From: JAVJQS01 sp040218815
Lineage (GTDB): Bacteria > Bacteroidota > Bacteroidia > Flavobacteriales_E > Vicingaceae
NCBI GenBank assembly: GCA_040218815.1
Contig: JAVJQS010000006.1
Span: 1-64,000 of the forward strand
Reading direction: 5' to 3'
Length of the DNA stretch: 64,000 nucleotides
The notes beneath the pieces were generated by a model. It ran no database searches and was not told where the DNA came from. It was given only the letters and a program-made list of their open reading frames with translations. Each line of letters opens with the position of its first letter. The first letter of the stretch is position 1. Below, piece by piece: positions 16,627 through 26,603 of this stretch. Made by a program: the position numbers and the translations under genes.

Positions 16627-17268
16627 ATGGATTTTTTAGATGAGAAAATAGAAGCGTTTGTTGAACAACATTCTTCCCCAGAATCGGAATTGTTGCAAAA
16701 CATCAACCGTGAAACTTGGGCAAAGGTACTTCAGCCAAGAATGTTGAGTGGTCACCTACAAGGTAGGGTACTTAGCATGTTATCCCACATGATTCAACCC
16801 AAGCGCATTTTAGAAATTGGCACCTACACCGGCTATGCTGCAATTTGCCTTGCTGAAGGCTTAGCAGCTGATGGAGAATTACATACTATTGATGTAAATG
16901 AAGAACTTGAGGACTTCATATTGTCAAATTTTAAAAAATTACCTCACTCCAACCAACTGCATTTTCACTTGGGAAATGCATTGGAGATTATTCCAACATT
17001 AAAGCAGGATTGGGATTTAGTTTTTATTGATGCCGACAAGGAAAATTATAGCAACTATTACAAGTTATTAATTGATAACATGAAAAGTGGCAGCTATTTG
17101 ATTGCAGACAATGTGTTGTGGAGTGGAAAAGTGATTGATGCTTACGACCAACTGGATGAGGAAACAAATGCACTGGTAGACTATAGTAAGATGGTTCAAG
17201 CCGATGAGCGAGTAGAAAATGTACTTTTTCCCATTCGGGATGGCTTGCAAGTAGCTCGAAAGAAGTAA
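16627..17268 (+). CDS. Class I O-methyltransferase (catechol/caffeoyl-CoA type)
   Basis: A 213-residue SAM-dependent O-methyltransferase of the COMT/YrrM family. Motif I is ILEIGTYTGYAAICLAEG at about 61-78, motif II is around HTIDVNEEL, and the metal and substrate site is DLVFIDADKENYSNYY, with DNVLWSGKV further on, all standard for the divalent-metal-dependent group. The length is normal. Natural substrates of the bacterial enzymes are poorly known; related YrrM acts on tRNA wobble hydroxyuridine, which is a reasonable alternative. The gene follows the heptamer array and precedes meaB by 33 bases. Confidence 0.88.
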   Translation: MDFLDEKIEAFVEQHSSPESELLQNINRETWAKVLQPRMLSGHLQGRVLSMLSHMIQPKRILEIGTYTGYAAICLAEGLAADGELHTIDVNEELEDFILSNFKKLPHSNQLHFHLGNALEIIPTLKQDWDLVFIDADKENYSNYYKLLIDNMKSGSYLIADNVLWSGKVIDAYDQLDEETNALVDYSKMVQADERVENVLFPIRDGLQVARKK

Positions 17269-17273
17269 TGTAG

Positions 17274-17281
17274 TATTTTTG
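17274..17281 (+). promoter_or_regulatory. -7 box (TATTTTTG) before meaB
   Basis: TATTTTTG fits TAnnTTTG and lies 20 bases before the TTG start of the next gene. The -33 region shows no TTTG at normal spacing. Read-through from the methyltransferase gene is also possible. Confidence 0.35.
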
Positions 17282-17301
17282 GAAGACTACGCTAATTAAA
17301 A

Positions 17302-18333
17302 TTGCAACATTCTGTGCAGAATAAAAATTATAAACCTAAGCAACGCAGCAAGCCTTCAAATGCCGATTTAGTAAAGGGCATTTTGGCAGGAGATTTTATG
17401 TCATTGAGCAGAGGCATCACCCTTTGTGAAAGCAAAAAATCTTCAGACAGAAAGTTAGCAGCAGCATTAGTTAGGGAATGTTTACCGCACTCTGGAAATT
17501 CGATAAGGATTGGAATTACGGGAGTACCAGGAGTAGGAAAAAGCACCTTTATTGAAGCCTTTGGATTATATTTAATCAAGCAGCAAAATAAAAAAGTAGC
17601 GGTGTTAGCAGTTGACCCAACCAGTAGCAGAAGTAAAGGCAGTATTTTGGGTGATAAAACGCGCATGGAACAATTGAGCACTCACCTCAAAGCCTTTATA
17701 AGACCAAGCCCAACTTCTGGTTCATTAGGTGGGGTAGCTCATCATAGTCGTGAGAGTATTATTTTATGTGAAGCTGCTGGTTTTGATACCATATTAGTGG
17801 AAACAGTTGGAGTTGGTCAGTCAGAAACTGAAGTAAAAGAAATGACTGATTTCTTTTTGCTATTAATGCTTGCTGGTGCCGGTGATGAACTGCAAGGTAT
17901 TAAAAGGGGCATAATGGAAATGGCCGATGGCATGCTTATCAATAAAGCTGATGGAGATAATTTGCAGGCAGCCAAAAATGCACGAAGGGAGTACCAAACT
18001 GCCCTTCATCTTTTTCCTCAATCGGAGAGCGGATGGTCGCCTAAAGTAGCTACTTGCTCTGCTTTGGAAGACCAAAATATGGAAGGGGCGTGGGAAATGA
18101 TAAAGAATTATGAAGCGAAAACAAAAATCAATGACTTCTTTAATTCACAACGCCGACAGCAATTAAAATCTTGGTTTTTCAAAAGCATTGATGATTTATT
18201 GCACCGCAGCTTATTTGAATCTGCTGACTTAAAAGACACCTTAAAGAACCTAGAAACCCAGGTGCTTGAAAAATCAATTTCTCCAGCTGAAGCAGCTGAA
18301 AAGGTTTTTGAGAAGTTTAAAAGCAATAATTAA
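17302..18333 (+). CDS. meaB: Methylmalonyl-CoA mutase-associated GTPase
   Basis: A 343-residue G3E-family P-loop GTPase of the MeaB/ArgK group, which loads and protects the cobalamin cofactor of methylmalonyl-CoA mutase. Visible motifs are the P-loop GVPGVGKSTF, the switch segment VLAVDPTSSRSKGSILGDKTRM (core VDPTSSRSKGSILGDKTRM), and VETVGVGQSETEV. The NKAD base motif is seen in INKADGDN. The TTG start is accepted because no ATG precedes the family N-terminus; GTG at 17314 is the alternative. Neither mutase subunit is in the window, so the target enzyme must be encoded elsewhere. Length is normal. Confidence 0.9.
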   Translation: MQHSVQNKNYKPKQRSKPSNADLVKGILAGDFMSLSRGITLCESKKSSDRKLAAALVRECLPHSGNSIRIGITGVPGVGKSTFIEAFGLYLIKQQNKKVAVLAVDPTSSRSKGSILGDKTRMEQLSTHLKAFIRPSPTSGSLGGVAHHSRESIILCEAAGFDTILVETVGVGQSETEVKEMTDFFLLLMLAGAGDELQGIKRGIMEMADGMLINKADGDNLQAAKNARREYQTALHLFPQSESGWSPKVATCSALEDQNMEGAWEMIKNYEAKTKINDFFNSQRRQQLKSWFFKSIDDLLHRSLFESADLKDTLKNLETQVLEKSISPAEAAEKVFEKFKSNN

Positions 18334-18373
18334 GAACATTAGAAGTTGAAGTAACTATAAAATTACAAACTCA

Positions 18374-20260
18374 ATGAAAGCCCCATCTTTAAGCTACCTC
18401 AGCCAAAAAGCAAAAAAATCTTTTATTCGGTTTCCAATGACTATAATTTCTGCAAGCATTGCAGTTGTTATTGGAATTTACTTAACTGAATATGAAAGCG
18501 ACAATAATAACTTTTTGCCGTATTTCAATTTGTTGCTAACTGCAGCTCTTGGAATCCCAATATATTTTTGCATTTCGATTTTACTCGGCAAAAAAAGAAC
18601 TACCAACAGTCTTCAGCTCCTAGCATACAGTATTGGAACTCTAATTTTGGTGGGCATCTATGACTCCTTACCAAGTTCTGAAATCACGAATAACACAAGT
18701 GTTCCTTACATACGGTATGTTATTTTTAACATTATCGCTCATCTACTAGTTTCATTCGTTCCCTATCTTAAAAAAGGCAATTTAAACGGCTTTTGGAATT
18801 ATAACAAAGCTCTCTTTATCCGAATTTTAACCTCAATATTATATTCTGGCTTTTTATATGTCGGTTTAATTTTAGCACTTGCAGCACTAGATCTATTATT
18901 TGATATTGAGATTCACAAAGAACTATACCTTGAAATATTCATTATAATTATTGGCCTTTTTAATACTTGGTTTTTTGTATCTGGAGTTCCACAAGATTTA
19001 GACGCTTTGGAAGATATAAGCACCTATCCTAAAGGTCTAAAAATATTTACTCAATTTGTTTTATTACCACTACTAACTCTCTACTTGACTATTTTATATT
19101 TCTATGGTGGTAAGATTATTATTGAGTGGAACTGGCCAAGAGGTATAGTGTCCTATATGATTTCGATGGTTGCTGTCTTGGGAATATTAACTATGCTACT
19201 TGTTTACCCCTTTGGCAAATTGAAAGAAAATGCATGGATCAAAAAGTTTACTCATGCCTATTATATTCTATTAATTCCACTCATTGTTATTCTATTCTTT
19301 GCCATACATATTCGTATCAATGACTATGGAGTAACAATAAATCGTTACATTATTGTTTTGCTAGGTATTTGGTTGAGTATTGTAGCAGTATTCTTTTCGT
19401 TGCGCAGAACAAACATCAAATTTATACCGATTTCGCTCGTGATAATTCTTATACCCATGTCTTTCGGACCTTGGAGCATGTTTTCGGTTAGTGAACTTAG
19501 TCAATCTAATCGACTTAAAAATATACTTAAGGAGTATTCAATAATAGAACATGGAAAAGTGCAAAATGAAGTTATTTGGGTAACTGATAGTCTCCCGAAG
19601 TTTTATGCAAAAGAAGAGTTTACAAATGAAAATATTCTTCCTGACTCCATTCATAATGAAGTAAAGTCAATCATTCATTATCTTGACGGGCACCACGGCT
19701 TTAAAAAACTAGACCCAATTTTCTCTCAAAACTTAGATTCGCTTTTAAAGGTCGCACATGATAGTAGTCGATATATATATGATGCTGAAATTTATATCCG
19801 CAGTCTGGGATTAAAAAATGTTCACTTTTATATTGATGGTGATTCAGAACATTTTAATTATTCTATCAGAAGAGAAAATGCTATTAAAGTAAAAGATTAT
19901 GACTATTTGTATGACTTTGATCACTATCAGTTTAAGGGAAGACACATGGTAAAGATTGGAAACTTTTTAGCTGACAGCATAGACTTTCAACTACATTTAG
20001 AAAATAATTCTCTCGATCTCCAATCAAGTTTAGATTCAATAAACTTTAATATTAATTCACTTTTTGAAGACTTGAAATCTAAATATGATAATCAAAACAA
20101 TAGCGATATCGCTGGAAGTGAAATGACTATCTTAAAATCTACTAAAACTATAAATGTTAAACTACAAATTTTATCTCTGGAAGTAAATGAATCGAAAGAC
20201 AGTACATTTTTTAGGAACATTAAGGGGAAGCTTTTTTTAAAAATAAAGCCAAATGACTAA
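18374..20260 (+). CDS. DUF4153 family multi-pass membrane protein
   Basis: A 628-residue protein with about ten membrane helices between residues 20 and 390, followed by a 235-residue soluble tail. The pattern, including DALEDISTYPKGLKIFTQF after the sixth helix, is typical of the DUF4153 family, whose function is unknown. The tail is rich in Asp, Ser and His and probably lies outside the cytoplasm. Its last eight bases overlap the ATG of the following small membrane protein, so they are likely co-translated. No recognisable -7 box precedes it. Confidence 0.78.
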   Translation: MKAPSLSYLSQKAKKSFIRFPMTIISASIAVVIGIYLTEYESDNNNFLPYFNLLLTAALGIPIYFCISILLGKKRTTNSLQLLAYSIGTLILVGIYDSLPSSEITNNTSVPYIRYVIFNIIAHLLVSFVPYLKKGNLNGFWNYNKALFIRILTSILYSGFLYVGLILALAALDLLFDIEIHKELYLEIFIIIIGLFNTWFFVSGVPQDLDALEDISTYPKGLKIFTQFVLLPLLTLYLTILYFYGGKIIIEWNWPRGIVSYMISMVAVLGILTMLLVYPFGKLKENAWIKKFTHAYYILLIPLIVILFFAIHIRINDYGVTINRYIIVLLGIWLSIVAVFFSLRRTNIKFIPISLVIILIPMSFGPWSMFSVSELSQSNRLKNILKEYSIIEHGKVQNEVIWVTDSLPKFYAKEEFTNENILPDSIHNEVKSIIHYLDGHHGFKKLDPIFSQNLDSLLKVAHDSSRYIYDAEIYIRSLGLKNVHFYIDGDSEHFNYSIRRENAIKVKDYDYLYDFDHYQFKGRHMVKIGNFLADSIDFQLHLENNSLDLQSSLDSINFNINSLFEDLKSKYDNQNNSDIAGSEMTILKSTKTINVKLQILSLEVNESKDSTFFRNIKGKLFLKIKPND

Positions 20261-20654
20261 AGTCAACCTCTACGCAATTAGAAAAAAGCTCACTTTAATT
20301 TTGGGCTCAATTGGCTTAATTGGGATTATCATTATTACCAATGACTCCTTTAATTCTAGATCTGAATTTTCGATTGGAATTTTTATCGTATTGCTGTTTA
20401 ACTTTTATCAATACTTTATATTTAAAAAGCAGTTCTTCCATATTGATAAAAAATTTATTGAATGGAAGTTTCCTGACTTAACAGATCCTAAGAGAATAGA
20501 AATTCAAAGTGAACAGCCTGAATTCAATTTTAGCTGGAAAGGAATTAGCATTAAAGATAGTGAACAACTACATGAAATTTCCCTAGACGGTTTATGGAAA
20601 AAAGACCGTAGAAAAATCCAATCGATAATAGAGAAGGTGTTTAAACTTAACTGA
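20253..20654 (+). CDS. Small two-helix membrane protein of unknown function
   Basis: A 133-residue protein with two membrane helices (about 11-30 and 38-56) and a cytoplasmic C-terminal domain with alternating strands, FFHIDKKFIEWKFP and FNFSWKGISIKD, reminiscent of bacterial PH-like domains. It starts inside the end of the DUF4153 gene and its 3' end overlaps the convergent ppx gene by eight bases. I do not recognise the family. Translational coupling suggests it works with the DUF4153 protein. Confidence 0.6.
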   Translation: MTKVNLYAIRKKLTLILGSIGLIGIIIITNDSFNSRSEFSIGIFIVLLFNFYQYFIFKKQFFHIDKKFIEWKFPDLTDPKRIEIQSEQPEFNFSWKGISIKDSEQLHEISLDGLWKKDRRKIQSIIEKVFKLN

Positions 20655-21552
20655 CTTGCTTCAACTTGTATTCATCATACAACTGATGCATAATACCATC
20701 CACCAAACCAACTTTTGGAACAATCACATCCCGGCAACCGCTTTTGCTCATGGCAAACAAAAACAATTCTGTTGCAGGAACAATAACATCTGCACGGTCA
20801 GGTCGCAAGCCTAGTTTAGAGATTTTCTCATCGTAGGAAAGATTTTTTAACTGCCTGTATAGTTTCTTAATGGTTCGCTTGGTCATTGGAGCCATTTCAC
20901 GCAAGAAACTCAGCTTAAACAAAGTATTAATGTTACCACCAGAACCGATAATTCTTCTTGGTGCATAATCTCTTTTAATGTCTGACAGCCAGGCAGTAAG
21001 CTCTTTCCAAACCACTTCTTCTACCAAGTTATCTTTTAGGCGAATGGTCCCAATATTAAAAGACTTATCCTTGATTCTCTCCCCATTTTTAAATAAAGTA
21101 TATTCGGTGCTTCCTCCACCCACATCCATATAAATAAATGTTTCGTCCATTCCAATTTTTTCGGCTACATGGTTTTCAAAAATTAAAGCTGCCTCAGCTT
21201 CACCATCAATCAATTCAATATTAATTCCTGTTGCTGCCTTAACCCGGTCAATCACCTCTTTACCATTAATAGCATCACGCATTGCAGAGGTGGCACAAAC
21301 ACGAAATGAGATGACATTAAAGGCATTTTTTAAATGCACAAAACCGTGCATCGCCTCAATAAGTTCTTCAATTTTATGATCTTGAATCTTTTGGTTGTGA
21401 AAAGAGTCTTCTCCTAACCTAATGGGAAGTCGAATTAATGAGGCCTTCTTAAAAACAGGGCCATTTTTTGTTTCAAACACATAACCAAAAAATAATCGAA
21501 CTGCGTTTGAACCAATATCTACTGCGGCAAAGCGTAAACTATCTTCCATCAT
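20647..21552 (-). CDS. ppx: Ppx/GppA-type exopolyphosphatase
   Basis: A 301-residue member of the Ppx/GppA family in the ASKHA ATPase fold, expected to release phosphate from polyphosphate or to hydrolyse pppGpp. The two phosphate-binding segments are present: AVDIGSNAVRLFFG at residue 9 onward and YMDVGGGSTEYTLF near 140; the later IGSGGNINTLFKL segment is also typical. It is the short form lacking the C-terminal HD-like domain of E. coli Ppx (about 510 residues). It lies 11 bases behind ppk1 and so is co-transcribed with it. Confidence 0.88.
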   Translation of the reverse strand: MMEDSLRFAAVDIGSNAVRLFFGYVFETKNGPVFKKASLIRLPIRLGEDSFHNQKIQDHKIEELIEAMHGFVHLKNAFNVISFRVCATSAMRDAINGKEVIDRVKAATGINIELIDGEAEAALIFENHVAEKIGMDETFIYMDVGGGSTEYTLFKNGERIKDKSFNIGTIRLKDNLVEEVVWKELTAWLSDIKRDYAPRRIIGSGGNINTLFKLSFLREMAPMTKRTIKKLYRQLKNLSYDEKISKLGLRPDRADVIVPATELFLFAMSKSGCRDVIVPKVGLVDGIMHQLYDEYKLKQVS

Positions 21553-21563
21553 AGTTCACGAAT

Positions 21564-23672
21564 TTAATCATTCACAGCTAATGGTTCTTCTACTGGAATA
21601 TCTTTTGCTTTTAGCTGAGCTTCAAAATAATTGTACAGTTCATCTTGAGATCTAAATTCTGGGGCATCATTTCTCTTGTACTTATTGCTCAAATCTTTGT
21701 CCCAGTAACGTGCCTTTACATTGTCCCTCAGTTGATAGTCCAATACGGTTTTTAAAATTTTTCTAATATTTTCATCCAAAATTGGCACTAACACCTCTAC
21801 CCTTCGATCTAAATTTCGCTTCATCCAATCTGATGAACCGATGTAAATTTTTTCATCTCCTCCATTGGCAAAAACCATAATTCGAGCATGTTCCAATAAA
21901 CGATCGACAATTGATATTGCCTCAATATTTTCACTTACTCCTTTAATACCATTAACAGCACTATTAATGCTTCTAGCAATTAACTTTACTTTAACTCCAG
22001 CTTGGCTAGCTTCATAAAGTTTAACTGCCATTCCTTTGTCTTGCAGACTATTTACTTTTATTATCATGTAGGCTTCTTTGCCTTCTTTTGCATTTTCAAT
22101 TTCCTTATCAATCATTTTATAATGCTGTCTTCGCGCATTAAAAGGAGAAACAATCAAATGTCTAAAAGTATAACGCTTGTAATTGTCTTTAAAAAACTTA
22201 AAGATTTTATTCACTTCATTTCCAATATCCTTATTGGCTGTTAATAGGGAGTGATCGCAGTATAAATTCGCCGTTTCTTCATGAAAATTACCTGTCCCAA
22301 TATGTGCATAACGAACAGCTCCTCCAGCTTCTTTTCGTTTAATTAAAAGTAGCTTAGTATGCACTTTTAATCCTGGAGCACCAAAAACCACACGAACACC
22401 TTCTTCCTGAAGCTTGTCCGCATAATTCATGTTGGATTCTTCGTCAAATCTGGCCTTAAGCTCAACAACAACTGTGACAGATTTACCGTTTCGGGCAGCA
22501 TTTATAAGGGTGTGAACTATTTTTGAATTTTTTGAAACTAAGCGGTAGAGGGTAATTTTTATTGAGCTCACTGCAGGATCAATAGCCGCCTCGCGCATCA
22601 ATGCAATAATATAACTGTATGACTGGTATGGGTAGCTCAACAATATATCTTGCTCTTTAATCACATCAAACAGGCCAACTTTTCCTTCTAAAATTGGGTG
22701 GTTTAAAGCTGGACGTTCAGGATATCTTAAATGTAAGGCCCCAATTTTTGGGAATCCAATATAATCTTTAAAGTTGTGATAACGCCCTCCTGCTACAATT
22801 ACATCATCAGGCTCCATTCCCACTTTTTTGATTAAAAACTTGAGCAAGTCACTTGAAATTTCTTCATCATGCACAAAACGTACTGGGTCACCCTTCTTTC
22901 TATTTTTTAAGCTTTCACTTAACTTCTCCATTAAGCCTGATGTCACATCATCTTCAATGTCCAATTCTGCATCACGCGTAATTTTTATAGTATAAGCCTC
23001 AATATTTTCGTAGTTGAAAATATCAAATATTTCATGCAAGCAAGTTCGAATGACATCATCTAAAAGAATAATGTTTTTTCGACCATCTTTATCAGCTAAA
23101 ACGTAAAAGCGAGAAACAACAGCAGTGGGGATCTCAAGTAATGCGTAGCTTTTATCCTCTTTTTTTCCTTTATTCTGGTTAAATAGTTTTATTGCTAAAT
23201 AAATGGCTTTACCATTCAATTCAGGCAATTCTCTATCTTCTGAAAGCATTACTGGCACCAAGGCTGGCTGTACAGACTTAAAAAAATATGATCTCACCAG
23301 TTCTTTTTGGTGTTGATCTAGTTCATTTTCACTCAAAAAGTAAATATCTTCTTTACGAAGTTCCTCTTTTAAGTTTTTATAAATCCGCTCAAAACGCCTT
23401 TGCATTTTCACGTTCAACTTATAAATTTCTTTTAAAATCGCCTTCGGATCAAAACCCAACATTGGAATGGCCTTCTTTCCATAAGCTCCCATGCGTTGCA
23501 CAGTTGGTACACGCACACGAAAAAACTCATCGAGATTACTTGAAAAAATGCCTAAAAACTTTAATCGTTCTATTAAAGGAACAGACTTATCTTCAGCCTC
23601 TTGCAACAATCTTTCATTGAAAGATAGCCAGCTAATTTCTCGATTGTGAAAACTATATTCAGGTTTACTCAT
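21564..23672 (-). CDS. ppk1: Polyphosphate kinase 1
   Basis: A 702-residue enzyme that reversibly polymerises the terminal phosphate of ATP into polyphosphate. The N-terminal domain opens with NREISWLSFNERLLQEA. The two catalytic phospholipase-D-like domains show RYAHIGTGNFHEETANLY, with the histidine expected to be phosphorylated, and EHARIMVFANGGDEKIYIGS, followed by SSDWMKRNLDRRVEV, with the second conserved histidine. Length is as expected. First gene of a ppk1-ppx operon; no clear -33/-7 pair, though AACTTTTG about 13 bases before the start resembles a -7 box. Confidence 0.96.
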   Translation of the reverse strand: MSKPEYSFHNREISWLSFNERLLQEAEDKSVPLIERLKFLGIFSSNLDEFFRVRVPTVQRMGAYGKKAIPMLGFDPKAILKEIYKLNVKMQRRFERIYKNLKEELRKEDIYFLSENELDQHQKELVRSYFFKSVQPALVPVMLSEDRELPELNGKAIYLAIKLFNQNKGKKEDKSYALLEIPTAVVSRFYVLADKDGRKNIILLDDVIRTCLHEIFDIFNYENIEAYTIKITRDAELDIEDDVTSGLMEKLSESLKNRKKGDPVRFVHDEEISSDLLKFLIKKVGMEPDDVIVAGGRYHNFKDYIGFPKIGALHLRYPERPALNHPILEGKVGLFDVIKEQDILLSYPYQSYSYIIALMREAAIDPAVSSIKITLYRLVSKNSKIVHTLINAARNGKSVTVVVELKARFDEESNMNYADKLQEEGVRVVFGAPGLKVHTKLLLIKRKEAGGAVRYAHIGTGNFHEETANLYCDHSLLTANKDIGNEVNKIFKFFKDNYKRYTFRHLIVSPFNARRQHYKMIDKEIENAKEGKEAYMIIKVNSLQDKGMAVKLYEASQAGVKVKLIARSINSAVNGIKGVSENIEAISIVDRLLEHARIMVFANGGDEKIYIGSSDWMKRNLDRRVEVLVPILDENIRKILKTVLDYQLRDNVKARYWDKDLSNKYKRNDAPEFRSQDELYNYFEAQLKAKDIPVEEPLAVND

Positions 23673-23763
23673 AGGTTTTGCTCAAAAGTTTAAAGCAACT
23701 GTTTTTAGTTTAATTGAATGTTAAGAAAAAAATAAGCTGATTCTAAATTAAGCCTATTAAATT

Positions 23764-26388
23764 TTACAAGCTAGCCAATTGCTTTTTAAGGACTTCAATT
23801 TTTGCTTGAGCATCAGCTTGTTTCTTTTTCTCATTAGCTACTACCTGCTCAGGAGCGTTATCGACAAAGCGAGAATTGCTCAATTTTTTCTCAACCGCAT
23901 TTAAAAACCCTTCTTGGTAGTTGATTTCTTCCTTCAATTTATTTTTTTCGGCCGCTACATCTACTTCTTCAGCAAAAGGAATGAAGTACTCATTTGCACC
24001 CAACACAAAGCTTAAACTATTTTCAACTTTGGTGTTAACATATTCAATATTTTTCAAGTTTGTGAGCTTAATCACAACAGCATCATATCTGGTTGAAGCA
24101 GATTGATCGGCAATCACTTTCAACTCTAGCTGGTCCTTAAAGGAAATGTTTTTATCTTTTCGAATCGTTCGGATCTCAGAAATTAACTTTTTATAGCTTT
24201 CAAACTCTTGAACCACATCAGCTGCTCTTTCTTCTACTGGCCAGGTATTGACCATTAAGCTATCAGTTGATTCTCTTTCTGAAAGCAATTGCCATATTTC
24301 CTCAGTAATAAATGGCATAAATGGATTTAACACGCGGAGTATATTTTCAAAGTGGGCGATTACTTGAAAATAGGTTTTCTTAGCAAGGGGTTTTTGATAG
24401 TCCGGCTTAACCATTTCTAAATACCAAGAACAAAATTCATCCCAAGTCAAGCGATAGCTGCTCATTAGCACATCTGAGATTCTAAACTTGTCGTAATTAG
24501 CATTAATTTCAGCCAAGTTTTTTTGAAAAATTGCGGTAAACCATTCATTGGCTTGCTCGGCCACTACTGAAACCTCAGCTTTTTCATTCACCTCCCAGCC
24601 TTTAACTAAGCGAAAAGCATTCCAAATTTTATTGGAAAAATTTCTTCCTTGATCACATAATCCTTCATCAAAAAGCAAATCGTTTCCAGCAGGAGCGCTT
24701 AATAACATACCAACACGAACACCGTCTGCACCATACTTTTCAATTAAGCCAATAGGGTCTGGTGAATTGCCCAATTGCTTACTCATTTTTCTTCTTTTCT
24801 CATCTCGCACCATTCCGGTGTAGTAAACATTTTTAAAAGGAGGCAAGCCTTTATATTCATAACCGGCCATAATCATTCTAGCCACCCAGAAAAACATGAT
24901 ATCAGGAGCAGTTACTAAATCGTTGGTAGGATAGTAATATTTAAAATCTTCATTGTCTGGATTTTTAAATCCATCAAATACTGATATCGGCCACAACCAA
25001 GAAGAAAACCAGGTATCCAATACATCTTCATCTTGTCTTAAGTCTGTAGCCTTAAGTTCTGCCTTGCCTGTTTTTTCTCGTGCTAATTCAACCGCTTTTT
25101 CAAGAGTTGTAGCGATTACAAAATCATTGGCCCCATCACCATAATAATAAGCTGGAATTTGTTGTCCCCACCATAATTGTCGAGAAATACACCAATCCTT
25201 AATGTTATTCATCCAGTGTTTATAGGTGTTCTTTGTATTTTCTGGATAAAATTTTATTGTCCCATCCATTACATGCTCTAGGGCAGGCTTCGCCATTTCC
25301 TTCATGTTTAAAAACCACTGTAAAGACAATTTTGGCTCAATAACGGCATCAGTTCTTTCAGAAAACCCGACTTTGTTTTTCATGTCTTCCACCTTCGCCA
25401 GAATGCCTTTTGCTTCTAATTCCTTAGCAATTTGCTTGCGTACTTCAAATCGATCTAGACCAACATATAGTTCAGCTTTCTCGCTAAGTGTTCCATCATC
25501 GTTCAATATATCAATGCTTGGCAGGTTGTGTTTTAGCCCTAATTCATAGTCATTGATGTCATGCGCTGGAGTTACTTTCAAACAGCCCGTTCCAAACTCT
25601 AAATCCACATATTCATCTTGAATAATAGGAATGCTTCGTCCAATTAATGGTACAATAGCACGCTTTCCTTTTAAGTGCAAATAGCGTTCATCTTTCGGGT
25701 TCACACAAATAGCAGTATCTCCTAGAATGGTTTCAGGTCGAGTAGTTGCTATGGTTAAAAATTCCTCTTCCCCCTCTATCTGGTAGTTTAAATAATAGAG
25801 TTTAGAATTTACTTCTTTATGGATTACTTCCTCATCTGACAAGGCTGTTTGGGCTTTTGGGTCCCAATTCACCATGCGCACTCCCTTATAAATCATCCCC
25901 TTATTAAAAAGGTCCACAAAAACCTCAATAACCCCATTTGAAAGATCCTCTTCTAAGGTAAATCTTGTTCTATCCCAATCGCATGAGGCTCCTAAGCGCT
26001 TTAATTGAGTTAAGATAGTTCCACCGTACTCTTCTGTCCAATCCCAAGCATGCTTCATAAAGTCTTCTCGACTCAAGTTAGATTTTTTAATGCCTTGCGC
26101 TTCCAAGCGTTTTACCACTTTTGCTTCCGTAGCAATGGAGGCATGGTCGGTACCTGGCACCCAGCAAGCGTTTTTTCCCAATAATCGAGCACGACGAACC
26201 AATACATCTTGTATTGTATTATTGAGCATGTGTCCCATATGCAAAACACCAGTGACGTTTGGCGGAGGAATGACAATGGTATATGGTTCGCGCTCGTCAG
26301 GCTCAGAATGAAATAAATTCTGATCCATCCATTTCTTATATATGGCTTGGTCTCTTTTTATATGATTGTATTTCTTGGGAAGTTCCAT
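23764..26388 (-). CDS. valS: Valyl-tRNA synthetase
   Basis: An 874-residue class I synthetase that charges tRNA-Val. The HIGH-type motif is PPNVTGVLHMGHML at residues 41-54 and the KMSKS-type motif is RRKMSKQLGNSPDP. Between them is the CP1 editing domain (TTRPETILGDTAICVNP). The anticodon-binding domain follows (about 610-740), and a C-terminal coiled coil (about 800-874, EEINYQEGFLNAVEKKL) is of the type that grips tRNA. Length matches bacterial ValRS. Transcribed alone; a TATTTTTG -7 box lies 19 bases before the ATG. Confidence 0.97.
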   Translation of the reverse strand: MELPKKYNHIKRDQAIYKKWMDQNLFHSEPDEREPYTIVIPPPNVTGVLHMGHMLNNTIQDVLVRRARLLGKNACWVPGTDHASIATEAKVVKRLEAQGIKKSNLSREDFMKHAWDWTEEYGGTILTQLKRLGASCDWDRTRFTLEEDLSNGVIEVFVDLFNKGMIYKGVRMVNWDPKAQTALSDEEVIHKEVNSKLYYLNYQIEGEEEFLTIATTRPETILGDTAICVNPKDERYLHLKGKRAIVPLIGRSIPIIQDEYVDLEFGTGCLKVTPAHDINDYELGLKHNLPSIDILNDDGTLSEKAELYVGLDRFEVRKQIAKELEAKGILAKVEDMKNKVGFSERTDAVIEPKLSLQWFLNMKEMAKPALEHVMDGTIKFYPENTKNTYKHWMNNIKDWCISRQLWWGQQIPAYYYGDGANDFVIATTLEKAVELAREKTGKAELKATDLRQDEDVLDTWFSSWLWPISVFDGFKNPDNEDFKYYYPTNDLVTAPDIMFFWVARMIMAGYEYKGLPPFKNVYYTGMVRDEKRRKMSKQLGNSPDPIGLIEKYGADGVRVGMLLSAPAGNDLLFDEGLCDQGRNFSNKIWNAFRLVKGWEVNEKAEVSVVAEQANEWFTAIFQKNLAEINANYDKFRISDVLMSSYRLTWDEFCSWYLEMVKPDYQKPLAKKTYFQVIAHFENILRVLNPFMPFITEEIWQLLSERESTDSLMVNTWPVEERAADVVQEFESYKKLISEIRTIRKDKNISFKDQLELKVIADQSASTRYDAVVIKLTNLKNIEYVNTKVENSLSFVLGANEYFIPFAEEVDVAAEKNKLKEEINYQEGFLNAVEKKLSNSRFVDNAPEQVVANEKKKQADAQAKIEVLKKQLASL

Positions 26389-26407
26389 TACTCAATTTTT
26401 GAACTTG

Positions 26408-26415
26408 CAAAAATA
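26408..26415 (-). promoter_or_regulatory. -7 box (TATTTTTG) of valS
   Basis: Minus-strand TATTTTTG fits TAnnTTTG and is followed by C, as often seen. It leaves a 19-base leader before valS. No T-box leader is present, and the -33 region is not conserved. Confidence 0.4.
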
Positions 26416-26546
26416 GAAAAGCAGCAGCAACTTCAGTGATTTGAAACAGTAAATGTTCATTATTAAACTTTCTTTCCTGCACCTAGGTAACAATCTGAAT
26501 TTAAATTAAGCCACTCGATAAAACTTGTTAAAGAAGTGTTAATGCT

Positions 26547-26577
26547 TTTAAATCCGACAAAATCATGCTTAGATTTG
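26547..26577 (+). promoter_or_regulatory. Promoter of the DUF1573 gene (TTTA-N19-TAGATTTG)
   Basis: TAGATTTG at 26570-26577 is a full match to TAnnTTTG, with TTTA at 26547-26550 exactly 19 bases upstream as a one-mismatch -33 box. The leader to the ATG at 26604 is 26 bases. Confidence 0.55.
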
Positions 26578-26603
26578 ACTAACTAAATTTTAAAACTATC
26601 ATT

